64,000 nucleotides of DNA from Chryseobacterium sp. OV279 (GCF_900128945.1 NZ_FQUD01000004.1:1-64000), one strand, 5' to 3'. Positions 25,235 to 33,397 are shown, counted from the first letter of the stretch. Made by a program: numbers and translations. Notes: generated by a model not told the origin, from the sequence alone.

Positions 25235-25900
25235 ATGTTCAAAAAAATTTTAATAGCCGAAGACCACGAAAGCATCAGTATTTCTATCCAGAAAACATTG
25301 GAAGAGCTCAACATTCCAAAAGTTGATTATGTATACTATTGTGATGATGCATTAGCCAAAGTTCAAAAAGCCATCCGTGAGGATGCCCCTTATGACCTTC
25401 TGATCACAGATCTTTACTATGAAGAAGATCATCGTGAACAAAAACTTAAAGACGGAAGAGATCTGATACAGAAGGTAAAAGAATTGCAGCCATCCTTAAA
25501 AGTAATTGTTTTTTCTGCAGAACATAAAACCGGAATTATTGATTCACTGTTTAATGAGTTCAAAATCAACGGCTATGTCCGTAAGGCCAGAAACGATTCC
25601 AAAGAATTGAAAAAATCCATTGCCTCTGTTTTCATTGATGAAAATTATTTATCCTTTGATTTGAAACAGGAAGTCAAAAAACTGAACAGTTACGAGTTTT
25701 CTGCTTATGATATCGCTTTGGTATCTCTCCTGTCAAAAGGAATTTTGCAGAAAAATATTCCTCTGCATCTCCAAGAAAAAGATATTAAACCTTACAGCTT
25801 AAGCAGTGTAGAAAAAAAGCTGAACAGCCTGAAGGAAGATCTTGAGGTTTCCAGTAATGAGCACCTTGTTGCTTTCTGCAAAGACCTCGGAATTATTTAA
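25235..25900 (+). CDS. LuxR/NarL-type response regulator
   Basis: A 221-residue regulator. The receiver domain (1-125) has the acidic pocket LIAEDHE, the phospho-acceptor aspartate in LLITDLYYEED, and the conserved FSAEHKTG and K-containing VRKARND. The C-terminal 75 residues fit a LuxR-like helix-turn-helix (FSAYDIALVSLLSKGILQK...SSVEKKLNSLKEDL), somewhat diverged. It pairs with the preceding kinase in one operon. Its likely targets are the two TTACGG-N4-CCGTA(A/C) sites that flank the pair (inference). Confidence 0.88.
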   Translation: MFKKILIAEDHESISISIQKTLEELNIPKVDYVYYCDDALAKVQKAIREDAPYDLLITDLYYEEDHREQKLKDGRDLIQKVKELQPSLKVIVFSAEHKTGIIDSLFNEFKINGYVRKARNDSKELKKSIASVFIDENYLSFDLKQEVKKLNSYEFSAYDIALVSLLSKGILQKNIPLHLQEKDIKPYSLSSVEKKLNSLKEDLEVSSNEHLVAFCKDLGII

Positions 25901-26004
25901 TCATGTTTTGAGGAAGTACATAATATTCGGGATACGGGTTTCACAGTTTGAACTATGAACTACCTACATCCAATAACTTATCACTTAAAACCCATAACTC
26001 TATC

Positions 26005-26033
26005 AACCTTTCAAAAATTTTGAAAGGTTTTTT
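26005..26033 (+). terminator. Terminator of the two-component operon
   Basis: AACCTTTCAA and TTGAAAGGTT pair around an AT-rich loop, followed by TTTT. It lies just before operator copy 2. Confidence 0.8.
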
Positions 26034-26036
26034 GTT

Positions 26037-26052
26037 TTACGGATTCCCGTAA
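26037..26052. promoter_or_regulatory. Inverted-repeat operator, copy 2 (TTACGG-N4-CCGTAA)
   Basis: TTACGG ATTC CCGTAA is a perfect 6-4-6 inverted repeat. Its centre at 26044.5 is 29.5 bp before the first base of the -7 box at 26074, identical to copy 1. This corresponds to about -41 from the transcription start, the classic position of an activator overlapping the upstream promoter element. Confidence 0.6.
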
Positions 26053-26073
26053 GGATTGGTTTTTTAATCGTTC

Positions 26074-26081
26074 TACTTTTG
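26074..26081 (+). promoter_or_regulatory. -7 box of the ten-gene accessory run
   Basis: TACTTTTG fits TAnnTTTG. It predicts a start site near 26086-26088, so the first gene must begin at the ATG at 26111, not at the earlier in-frame ATG at 26084. Confidence 0.6.
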
Positions 26082-26110
26082 AAGTGTTAAAAACATTTAA
26101 AATAAATAAT

Positions 26111-26317
26111 ATGAAAAAGTATTACGTAAACAAAAGAGCGCAAAGCAACGGAGATCATGAAGTTCATCATGAAGACTGCAGATACCTCCCGGATCCTGCC
26201 AACAGGAAATACCTGGGCGAATATTCTTCGTGTAAGGATGCAGTAAAAGAATCCAAGAAAACAGACACTCAATCAAATGGGTGTAAAACATGTTCAAACG
26301 AATGTCACACTAGCTAA
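26111..26317 (+). CDS. Small cysteine/histidine-rich protein
   Basis: A 68-residue protein. The pattern DHEVHHEDCRYLP...RKYLGEYSSCKDAVKES...NGCKTCSNECH has five cysteines and several histidines and looks like a small zinc-binding fold. I recall similar short proteins (VH..C..LP...R..LG...C..A...A....NGC..C...C) in many bacteria, with no known function. It is the first gene after the operator-bearing promoter and is 3 bp from the YegP gene. Confidence 0.75.
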   Translation: MKKYYVNKRAQSNGDHEVHHEDCRYLPDPANRKYLGEYSSCKDAVKESKKTDTQSNGCKTCSNECHTS

Positions 26318-26320
26318 ATA

Positions 26321-26659
26321 ATGATTATGGAAAAATTTGTCATCACAAAAAGAGTCAACAATGAGTTTCAGTTCAATCTGAAAGCCGAAAACGGCGAAAT
26401 TATTTTAACCAGCGAAGGCTACGTTCAGAAAGCATCCTGTCTAAAAGGCATTGACTCTGTGAGGATCAATTCTCAGGAGGACTCAAGATACGACAGAAGA
26501 ATTGCTAAGAATGAGAAAGATTATTTTGTACTCAAAGCAAGAAATGGGGAAATCATTGGTAAAAGCCAGTATTACAGCTCCAAATCCTCAATGGAAGTTG
26601 GAATTTCTTCTGTGAAAAAAAATGCTCCTACGGCTGATATAGTTGACGAAACGCTTTAA
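26321..26659 (+). CDS. YegP-family (DUF1508) protein
   Basis: A 112-residue protein with two copies of the short DUF1508 unit: FQFNLKAENGEIILTSEGY...GIDSVRINS (about 16-50) and YFVLKARNGEIIGKSQYYSS...GISSVKKN (about 67-103). The family is small, beta-rich and of unknown function, sometimes stress-induced. An ATG two codons later (26327) is an equally good start. Co-directional with both neighbours at very short spacing. Confidence 0.85.
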   Translation: MIMEKFVITKRVNNEFQFNLKAENGEIILTSEGYVQKASCLKGIDSVRINSQEDSRYDRRIAKNEKDYFVLKARNGEIIGKSQYYSSKSSMEVGISSVKKNAPTADIVDETL

Positions 26660-26669
26660 AAACAAAACT

Positions 26670-27740
26670 ATGGATCTCAAAATTAAACTTGAACAGTTAC
26701 ACCAGAAAGTAGTCGGCCTAAAAGAACAGATCAGTACGGAAGAAGCTACAAAAAATGCTTTTGTAATGCCTTTTATACAGATTTTAGGATACGATATATT
26801 CAATCCGACTGAAGTGATCCCGGAACACATCTGCGACATCGGAACAAAAAAGGGTGAGAAAGTAGATTATGTCATCAAACACAATGACCAGCCTATTTTT
26901 ATTATAGAATGTAAGCATTGGAAAGAAAATGCAGACGCACATAATTCTCAGCTTCACCGGTATTATCATGTTTCAAAAACACGGTTTGGTGTGCTTACCA
27001 ATGGAATCGTCTATAATTTCTATACTGATCTGGAAAAACCCAATATTATGGACGAAAAACCTTTTTTCACCATTAATATTGAAGATTTAAAAGACAGTTC
27101 AATCAAAATTCTTGAAAGTTTTACCAAAAAAGATTACAACCTTGAAAGTATTTTAGACTCTGCCGAAGCCTTAAAATACATCAAAGCAATCAGAAAGGAG
27201 TTTGAAAAAGAGATTGAAACCCCATCTGATGAACTCGTTAAATTATTAGTCGGCCGATTCTTTGAAAAGCCAATGACCGCCAACAGAATGGTTTCTTTTA
27301 AGGAATATACCAAAAAGGCATTGACCACTTCCATCAATGAATCCATCAGTTTTAGGCTTAAATCTGCATTAAGCATCAATGAGCAGATTGAAAAACAGGA
27401 GGAAGGAATGAAAATTCCTACATCCATCGATGAAAACAGTGATTCGAAGATTGTCACCACTGAGGAAGAACTGGAAGGATTTCAGATCGTAAAAGCGATT
27501 TTAAGAGAAAAAATACCTTCTGCAAGAATTGCCTACAGAGATACATTATCCTATTTCGGGATTTTACTGGATGATAACAACAGAAAACCCATCTGCAGAT
27601 TACATTTTAATACGGCTAACAAATATCTGGAAACCTTTCATAACGGTAAAGAAGCAGGAGAAAAAATACTAATCAATAATCTGGATGAAATATACAATTT
27701 CAAGCAGGAACTTCATAAAACCTTAGAAAACTATAACTAA
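26670..27740 (+). CDS. Stand-alone HsdR N-terminal-type nuclease-like protein
   Basis: A 356-residue protein. The start at 26670 is used because earlier codons overlap the YegP gene. The N-terminal half matches the restriction endonuclease-like domain of type I HsdR subunits: EKVDYVIKHND...IFIIECKHWKEN gives the D...ExK catalytic pattern near residues 68-89. The helicase motor of HsdR is absent, and no hsdM or hsdS is nearby. The C-terminal half has a mixed fold ending in a nucleic-acid-binding-like region. Such solo proteins are common. A nuclease role in defence or repair is inferred from family only. Confidence 0.8.
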   Translation: MDLKIKLEQLHQKVVGLKEQISTEEATKNAFVMPFIQILGYDIFNPTEVIPEHICDIGTKKGEKVDYVIKHNDQPIFIIECKHWKENADAHNSQLHRYYHVSKTRFGVLTNGIVYNFYTDLEKPNIMDEKPFFTINIEDLKDSSIKILESFTKKDYNLESILDSAEALKYIKAIRKEFEKEIETPSDELVKLLVGRFFEKPMTANRMVSFKEYTKKALTTSINESISFRLKSALSINEQIEKQEEGMKIPTSIDENSDSKIVTTEEELEGFQIVKAILREKIPSARIAYRDTLSYFGILLDDNNRKPICRLHFNTANKYLETFHNGKEAGEKILINNLDEIYNFKQELHKTLENYN

Positions 27741-27823
27741 CAAAACTAATACCCATGAAAGCTCTTTTTGATTTTTGTAACGATCTCTATTGAAACCCAA
27801 TATATAATTTAATTTAAAATACC

Positions 27824-28330
27824 ATGAAAACGTTCATTTCTATACTCATCCTATGTATCGGTACTTTTACAGCCGGGTCTTTCGGTCTTTCCGGTTCTGA
27901 AAGCTCATCTCATGGCGGGAGATGTACCGGTTCTGCCTCCTGCAGCGCCTGCTCCAATTGTTCGGGATGCGCCCATTGTTCTTCCGGCGGAAGCTGCGGC
28001 GTATGCAGTGGTGGTTCTTACGGGAAGAAATCATCCTCAAAGAAAAAGAAATCCAAAGCATCTTCGGATCCATATTACACTAAAAAAAGTAAATCGTATG
28101 GTTCCCCAAAAATCCGCATTGATGAAGTTAACATCAATACCAATAACCGGTATTTTGCTGGCGTTGCAGTTACCAATATCTATGAAAAACCTTTTCTAAA
28201 GTCTAAAGTTATAGAGGTCGTTCCAAAAAACACAGAATTAAAAAAGCTGTCCAAACAAAATTCCTGGTATAAAGTACAAGTGAAAAAAAGCGGAAAAGTG
28301 GGATATGTGTATGATAAAGATGTAAAATAA
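27824..28330 (+). CDS. Secreted Cys-rich repeat protein with C-terminal SH3 domain
   Basis: A 168-residue protein. After a signal peptide (about 1-18), residues 34-61 hold eight cysteines, five of them in strict CxxC steps (C40, 43, 46, 49, 52, then 58, 61), with Ser/Gly between. A lysine/serine-rich linker (65-95) leads to a bacterial SH3 domain (about 108-168: VTNIYEKPFLKSKVIEVVP...WYKVQV...GYVYDKDV). SH3 domains of this type bind cell-wall peptides. The cysteine ladder suggests metal binding or disulphide-linked anchoring. No matching full-length family is known to me. Confidence 0.75.
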   Translation: MKTFISILILCIGTFTAGSFGLSGSESSSHGGRCTGSASCSACSNCSGCAHCSSGGSCGVCSGGSYGKKSSSKKKKSKASSDPYYTKKSKSYGSPKIRIDEVNINTNNRYFAGVAVTNIYEKPFLKSKVIEVVPKNTELKKLSKQNSWYKVQVKKSGKVGYVYDKDVK

Positions 28331-28347
28331 CTTAAAAACAAAACATC

Positions 28348-28971
28348 ATGAATTTAAAGAAATTTTTAAACGAAGAACAAGATCCAAAAGCGGTTGAAAA
28401 GCTTTTGGAGAGGATTAATGATCTAATAACATCACAGGAGTTTGTAGAATATATTGCAGTACAAAAGAAACCTGCTATGAATTTTTCTCCAGATTGTATA
28501 GCACTTACCAACAGAAGAATTATTTTCTGCCGGCCTAAAAACTTTGGACTATCTATGGATTTCCAGGATTACAATTGGGTAGATGTTGCAGACTGCCATA
28601 TTAAAGAAGGAATTTTAGGGGCTACTTTTACAATGAAGACCGTAAGCAATTACAGCAATATGATGGATTATCTTCCAAAAGCCCAAGCCAGAAAACTTTA
28701 CCAGTTTGCCCAGGAAATTGAGGAGAGAATGAGAGGCGTAAGAAGAGAAAAAGATCTGGAGGTCCGAAGAGCGTCAGCAGGTGGCGTCACTGTAAATAAT
28801 GCCACTCCGATCATAGCACAACCTTTTCAAACCACACAGCCCTCCACAAATCTTATAGAGGCCGAAGACCCTTTTGCCGTCTTACAGAAACTGAAAGGAT
28901 TAGTGGATAATGGAATTATTTCTATGGAAGAATTTGAAAGTAAAAAGAACGAAATATTATCAAGAGTTTAA
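28348..28971 (+). CDS. PH-like and SHOCT domain protein
   Basis: A 207-residue cytoplasmic protein. Residues about 25-130 fit a bacterial PH-like domain (LTNRRIIFCRPKNFGLSMDFQDYNW is typical of the bPH signature). A linker with few constraints follows, and residues about 172-205 are a SHOCT motif (DPFAVLQKLKGLVDNGIISMEEFESKK). SHOCT units are short oligomerisation or interaction helices. It is 4 bp upstream of the TM2 gene. Function unknown. Confidence 0.82.
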   Translation: MNLKKFLNEEQDPKAVEKLLERINDLITSQEFVEYIAVQKKPAMNFSPDCIALTNRRIIFCRPKNFGLSMDFQDYNWVDVADCHIKEGILGATFTMKTVSNYSNMMDYLPKAQARKLYQFAQEIEERMRGVRREKDLEVRRASAGGVTVNNATPIIAQPFQTTQPSTNLIEAEDPFAVLQKLKGLVDNGIISMEEFESKKNEILSRV

Positions 28972-28975
28972 AAAT

Positions 28976-29191
28976 ATGAAATCAAAATTTACCTCCGCAA
29001 TACTTGCCTTCTTTTTAGGCGGACTCGGCATTCACAGATTTTATTTAGGTCAGAATAAATTGGGATTATTTTATTTATTATTCTGTTGGACATTTATTCC
29101 TGCATTCATTGCACTGATTGATTTTTTCATTTTAATTTTTATGTCTGAAGATCATTTTAATTACAAATATAATCTCAAGACCGGATTTTAA
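28976..29191 (+). CDS. TM2-domain membrane protein
   Basis: A 71-residue protein. The start at 28976 is preferred because the longer ORF overlaps the SHOCT gene. The TM2 signature is clear: AFFLGGLGIHRFYLGQ (about 10-25), a turn, then a second helix with LFYLLFCWTFIPAFIALIDF. Two helices with a charged loop sit in the inner membrane. Such proteins often accompany PH-SHOCT genes. Function unknown. Confidence 0.88.
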   Translation: MKSKFTSAILAFFLGGLGIHRFYLGQNKLGLFYLLFCWTFIPAFIALIDFFILIFMSEDHFNYKYNLKTGF

Positions 29192-29202
29192 AACCTTATC
29201 CC

Positions 29203-29634
29203 ATGAAACCTTTTCTTACCTTATGTGCGATCTGCTGTTTCATCGCTGTTTTCAGGCTTCCTATAGAATATTATACTATTTTGAGAATTCTCATCTCCAT
29301 CGGAGCTCTGCTCGTTTTATATAATGCGCTACGTTTTAAACAATATTTGTTCAGTTTAATATTCTTTTTTATTCTCATTCTTTTCAACCCTGTTTTCCCT
29401 ATTTATCTTTATAGAAAAAGTATATGGATTCCGCTTGATATCATCACGGGAATTCTATTTCTGTTGATTGCATTTGTTGAAAAACCGGAGCAGAAAAAGG
29501 AAGATGTTATAGAAAATACAGAAGAAACGGCGGCGCAACCTACTCAACCGAGATTCCATTCCAGGGATATTATTATTAATCCAAAAAAACCAAAAGAAAA
29601 TGAATCCAATAATGGAAAATATTCAAATTACTGA
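29203..29634 (+). CDS. Multi-pass membrane protein, DUF6804-like
   Basis: A 143-residue protein. Four hydrophobic helices fill residues about 3-105 (around 4-17, 22-42, 47-66 and 79-95), with NPVFPIYLYRKSIWIPLDI between the last two, a wording I associate with DUF6804. A charged tail with EKPEQKKEDVIEN is cytoplasmic. The last 35 bases overlap the TerB-like start, so translation of the two is probably coupled. Confidence 0.65.
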   Translation: MKPFLTLCAICCFIAVFRLPIEYYTILRILISIGALLVLYNALRFKQYLFSLIFFFILILFNPVFPIYLYRKSIWIPLDIITGILFLLIAFVEKPEQKKEDVIENTEETAAQPTQPRFHSRDIIINPKKPKENESNNGKYSNY

Positions 29635-30019
29635 AAATCTTAAGGCTCATTTTTTAAGGCTTTACCAAATGGCAATCTGTGACGATGATTTCAGTGCCCT
29701 GGAACTGAAAATGCTTTATAAATGCGCGGAAGAAAGAGGCATTTCTCCTAAAAATCTGGACGAGATCCTTTTAAATCCTATTAATTTTAAATCATTGGTT
29801 CCCAAGACCATTGAGGAAAAAGTAGATTATCTGTACGATCTTACAGTAATGATCTGGGCAGATGGGGTGGTTTCTCCGAACGAATATTCTGCAATGGAAA
29901 AGTATGTTCTGATGTTTGGATTTCTGGAAGAAAACGTAAAAGCGATTGTCGATTATTTGATAACCGCTGTAAAAACCGGAAAAAATAAAACAGATATTTT
30001 ATATGAATTAAAAAATTAA
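29600..30019 (+). CDS. TerB-like protein
   Basis: A 139-residue all-helical protein. The pattern MAICDDDFSALELKMLY...YDLTVMIWADGVVSPNEYSAMEKYV shows two acidic helix-turn segments (DDDFSALE and ADGVVSPNE), as in the TerB/DjlA-type tellurite-resistance fold, which binds calcium at such acidic sites. It overlaps the upstream membrane protein gene by 35 bp; a second ATG at 29612 is possible. TerB proteins work with membrane and vWA partners in stress responses, and both kinds of partner are encoded next. Confidence 0.78.
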   Translation: MNPIMENIQITENLKAHFLRLYQMAICDDDFSALELKMLYKCAEERGISPKNLDEILLNPINFKSLVPKTIEEKVDYLYDLTVMIWADGVVSPNEYSAMEKYVLMFGFLEENVKAIVDYLITAVKTGKNKTDILYELKN

Positions 30020-30025
30020 CTGATC

Positions 30026-31363
30026 ATGACGACCAATATTAAAAACTTATTCAAATTAAAATCAATTCCTATTGAAACTCCGGAAGAGAAATCTCCAGAA
30101 CCGGAACCTGATCCCCATGCAGAATCCCAGGAGGAAAACAGAAAACGCACATACCATGAATCCGGCTACAGAGACAGCGCCAGGAATAATGGAAATCACA
30201 CAACGCTCTTCATTTGTCTCGATGCCGTGTACTCCAAGTTCCAGAATGAGGAAAAAGAAATGGTGGAAAAGCAACAAAAGCTTAAAGAAGCGTATGTCAA
30301 TGAACAAAAAAACAGAGAGACAGAGATCAAAGCATTAACGGTCTCTTTGGAAACCAAAGAAGAGCAGCTGAAAAATAAAAATACCGAAATTGAAGATCAT
30401 CAGGATAAAATTGAAACCTTAAAAGCGGAGATCAACGATTTACCCAGAAATCCGGAAAAATACAATGTAAAGGCTACGAAAGGCGCTTCCACAAAATTCT
30501 GGATCGGAGCGATTCTTCTGATTCCCATCAGTTTATATCTGCTTACATTTTATATCTCTACTTCCTATTCGGCATTTTTTAAAAGTTTTGATGCAAGAAG
30601 TACGGTTATTCAAAGTGTTTTAGACGCACAGGCTCTCAGCAAAGCCTGGAATGAAGGCCTGATAGAAGGCGCCTTCGTCACCCTGATTCCATTTGTCTTC
30701 TTGGGACTTGGCTTTTTGATCCATATGTTCAGTGAAAATAAAACCACGCTCAACTATATCAAACTGGGACTGCTATTCATCGTCACTTTCATCTTCGATG
30801 CTATTTTAGCCTACGAAATCGAGTCTAAATTATATGAACTGAACAAAACCTTCGACTCTCCCCCATTCGATCTTAAAATCGCTTTTATGAAAAACCAGTT
30901 TTGGGGAATTATTTTCGCCGGATTCATTGTGTACATTATCTGGGGATTGGTTTTCGACTTTGTCATGAAGGAGCACCGGGAAAAAGATAAAATTAAAAAC
31001 GAGCAGGAAATCAGACAGAAAAATGTGCTGTTCCTACAGGATAAAATTAATGTTCTTAAAAAAGACATTGAAGATATCCTCAGCAATATAGGAAGCACCA
31101 AAGAGCTTGTCATAAAAACACGCGGTAGAATTGAAGAACTTCAGAATATCATTGACGGAGTGATCATTCCGACCAAAGATTACAAGCTTTATGCCTCAGA
31201 ATATGTTCAGGGCTGGGTTACCTACATCGGTGAGAAAATAGCCGTTTCAAAAACGGAAAAACAAACAATGATTGACAGCTGTATTGACACCTACAGCACC
31301 AATCTGGAAGATGTAGGGGCCAACTCTGACAATCAAAATTTAGTTTATTTATCCGCATTATAA
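30026..31363 (+). CDS. Coiled-coil membrane protein, hypothetical
   Basis: A 445-residue protein. A Pro/Glu-rich N-terminus is followed by a long coiled coil (about 72-140, rich in E, K and Q), four transmembrane helices (about 160-178, 214-234, 245-264 and 292-312), and a second coiled coil (about 318-375). Both coiled coils would be cytoplasmic. I do not recognise a named family. The layout resembles a membrane scaffold. It is 6 bp after the TerB-like gene and 11 bp before the vWA lipoprotein gene, so a complex of the three products is a reasonable guess. Confidence 0.7.
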   Translation: MTTNIKNLFKLKSIPIETPEEKSPEPEPDPHAESQEENRKRTYHESGYRDSARNNGNHTTLFICLDAVYSKFQNEEKEMVEKQQKLKEAYVNEQKNRETEIKALTVSLETKEEQLKNKNTEIEDHQDKIETLKAEINDLPRNPEKYNVKATKGASTKFWIGAILLIPISLYLLTFYISTSYSAFFKSFDARSTVIQSVLDAQALSKAWNEGLIEGAFVTLIPFVFLGLGFLIHMFSENKTTLNYIKLGLLFIVTFIFDAILAYEIESKLYELNKTFDSPPFDLKIAFMKNQFWGIIFAGFIVYIIWGLVFDFVMKEHREKDKIKNEQEIRQKNVLFLQDKINVLKKDIEDILSNIGSTKELVIKTRGRIEELQNIIDGVIIPTKDYKLYASEYVQGWVTYIGEKIAVSKTEKQTMIDSCIDTYSTNLEDVGANSDNQNLVYLSAL

Positions 31364-31374
31364 AATTACTTGCT

Positions 31375-32250
31375 ATGAAAAAAATACTGTTCCTCCTACT
31401 CATTATATCTTTAGCTTCCTGTAACAAAATAGGTCATCCCACTCTTCCTCCAAAGGATTCCGTTGATCTAAACAATATCAATGTCAGCATTCTGATCGAT
31501 CTATCCGACAGAATTGATCCCAAAACAAATCCCAATGCCACAATGGAGTATTACCAACGGGATACAGAATACATCAAAGCGATCGAAAAAGGATTTCTGA
31601 ATCACATCAAAACAAAGAAAATCATTACATTCAATGATCAGATGCAGGTTTTCTTCAATCCGGAACCTTCTGATCCTAAAATCAATGACTTTACTAAGGA
31701 GCTTAAAGTTTCTTTTAATCAAAATACGAACAAAGCCTATATCAGCAACGTTGAAAGAAAATATGCTGAATTACCCGCAAACATCTACCAATCTGCCATT
31801 AAAGACGGAAAATTTGTAGGCTCTGATATCTGGGAGTTTTTTAAAAATAAGGTCAATGATTATTGTGTAAAAGAAGACCACAGAAATATCCTGTTTATTT
31901 TGACAGACGGATATATGTATCACGAAAATTCTAAGTTTTCAGAAAAGACAAAGACCTCTTATTTAACCTCAAAGCTTATTAAAGCAAACCACTTAACCAC
32001 ATCTGATTTCAAAACAAACATTGAGAAAAATAATTTTGGTTTTGTAAAAGCCAACGATAATTTAAGCAATTTGGAAATTATCGTACTCGGGATCAATCCG
32101 GAAAAAGGAAACCCATTTGAAGAAGCCGTCATCAAAGAATACTGGGAAAATTGGTTTAAAGAAATGAAAATTAAAAAATATCAGATAAAATCCGCGGATT
32201 TACCTTCCAACTTAGAGCCTATTATTTTAAAAACCATTACAGGCAAATAG
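31375..32250 (+). CDS. Lipoprotein with vWA-like domain
   Basis: A 291-residue protein. The signal ends in LASC with lipid cysteine C16. ILIDLSDRID at about 39-48 fits the metal-ion-dependent adhesion motif DxSxx, and ILFILTDGYMYHE near 174-186 is the matching vWA strand with its aspartate. The domain is large and partly helical. As the last gene of the run, it ends at a convergent terminator. The sorting signal after the cysteine (NK) gives no clear inner- or outer-membrane assignment. Ligand unknown. Confidence 0.75.
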   Translation: MKKILFLLLIISLASCNKIGHPTLPPKDSVDLNNINVSILIDLSDRIDPKTNPNATMEYYQRDTEYIKAIEKGFLNHIKTKKIITFNDQMQVFFNPEPSDPKINDFTKELKVSFNQNTNKAYISNVERKYAELPANIYQSAIKDGKFVGSDIWEFFKNKVNDYCVKEDHRNILFILTDGYMYHENSKFSEKTKTSYLTSKLIKANHLTTSDFKTNIEKNNFGFVKANDNLSNLEIIVLGINPEKGNPFEEAVIKEYWENWFKEMKIKKYQIKSADLPSNLEPIILKTITGK

Positions 32251-32279
32251 TAAAAACACACTCCCCATACATCCACAAA

Positions 32280-32305
32280 AAAAGCGAAGATTTCTCTTCG
32301 CTTTT
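32280..32305. terminator. Convergent terminator
   Basis: AAAAGCGAAGA and TCTTCGCTTTT form a perfect 11-bp stem with loop TTTC, A-rich on one side and T-rich on the other, so it can serve both the vWA gene and the GNAT gene. Confidence 0.85.
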
Positions 32306-32755
32306 CTATTTTCTTATCATTTCCGTATGCGGAATATCGTCTTCCAGGTATTTCTTCCCGGTATCTACAAATCCGAATTCGGAATAAAATCTTAATAAAT
32401 AATCCTGTGCTGAAATCTTAATCTCAGACGTATGGAAACGGTTTTCTATCGTTTCTACAGCATATCTGATTAATTGTCTTCCCAGGTTTTTACCCCTCGC
32501 CTGCTCTGTAGTAAGAACCCTTCCAAAAGAAGTTTCATCATACTTGATTCCTTTGTCAAAAACACGGCAGTACGCAAGGATCTGCCCGTCTTCTTCCGCC
32601 CAGATGTGAATTCCTTTCTGATCGTTATTATCCAGATCAGGGTATGGACAGTTCTGTTCGATCACAAAAACATCAATACGTGCTTTTAAGATGGCATACA
32701 GCTCAGGAACCGTAAACTCATCGAAGCTTTTAATTTTCCAGATTATATTACTCAT
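32306..32755 (-). CDS. GNAT N-acetyltransferase, ElaA-like
   Basis: A 149-residue acetyltransferase. The acetyl-CoA-binding motif is VLTTEQARGKNLGRQLI (about residues 81-97). IDVFVIEQNCPYPDLD near 28-43 and the C-terminal FYSEFGFVDTGKKYLEDDIPH are typical of the ElaA family. The ATG at 32755 is used; one two codons further upstream (32761) is also possible. Both overlap the end of engB, so the two genes are probably translationally coupled. Substrate unknown. Confidence 0.88.
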   Translation of the reverse strand: MSNIIWKIKSFDEFTVPELYAILKARIDVFVIEQNCPYPDLDNNDQKGIHIWAEEDGQILAYCRVFDKGIKYDETSFGRVLTTEQARGKNLGRQLIRYAVETIENRFHTSEIKISAQDYLLRFYSEFGFVDTGKKYLEDDIPHTEMIRK

Positions 32756-33374
32756 CCTCAAAATTTACACTATTATTTTTCAGGAATTCATTCGTAGTCT
32801 GAATGAAGTTCAGAATTTCATCGCCGCCTGTTTTCTTTTCTGCAGAAGTCACATACAATTCAGGAAGATCATCCCATGTTTTATGCAGCTCATTTTTATA
32901 ATTTTCTACATTTTGAATCGTAACATTCGGCTTCAGTTTATCTGCTTTTGTGAAAACAATGGAAAAAGGAATTCCACTTTCCCCGCACCACTGGATAAAT
33001 TCAAGATCGATCTTTTGTGGCGTATGTCGGGAATCTACCAACACAAAAAGATTCACCAGATTTCTTCTGTTCAGGATGTAGTTGGTGATCAATTTTTCAA
33101 AATCCTTTCTGATCGATTTTGAAACCTTTGCATATCCATAACCCGGTAAATCTGTCAGATACCAGTTTCCATTCACTAAAAAATGATTGATCAGCTGAGT
33201 TTTCCCCGGAGTTCCGGAAGTCTTTGCCAAGTCCTTATGATTCATCATTGCATTGATCAATGAGGATTTCCCAACATTAGACCTTCCGATAAAAGCATAC
33301 TCAGGCATCGTAGGTTCAGGACATTCCTGCCATTTCCCGCTACTTTTTACAAATTCTGCCGTTTTTATAACCAT
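32748..33374 (-). CDS. engB: Ribosome biogenesis GTPase EngB (YsxC/YihA)
   Basis: A 208-residue GTPase for large-subunit assembly. G1 is GRSNVGKSS, G2 lies in the SGTPGKTQ region, G3 is DLPGYGYAKVS, G4 is TKADK and G5 is TSAEKKTG. The start at 33374 (MVIKTAEFVKSS) is preferred because the longer ORF begins inside the upstream terminator hairpin. The GNAT gene overlaps its stop. Confidence 0.95.
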   Translation of the reverse strand: MVIKTAEFVKSSGKWQECPEPTMPEYAFIGRSNVGKSSLINAMMNHKDLAKTSGTPGKTQLINHFLVNGNWYLTDLPGYGYAKVSKSIRKDFEKLITNYILNRRNLVNLFVLVDSRHTPQKIDLEFIQWCGESGIPFSIVFTKADKLKPNVTIQNVENYKNELHKTWDDLPELYVTSAEKKTGGDEILNFIQTTNEFLKNNSVNFEDE

Positions 33375-33397
33375 TTTTGAATATTTTTTAGAAAAAC

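Noticed and set aside
26670..27740. Type I restriction-modification locus
   Set aside because: Only an HsdR N-terminal-like domain is present. There is no helicase part, methylase or specificity subunit in the window.
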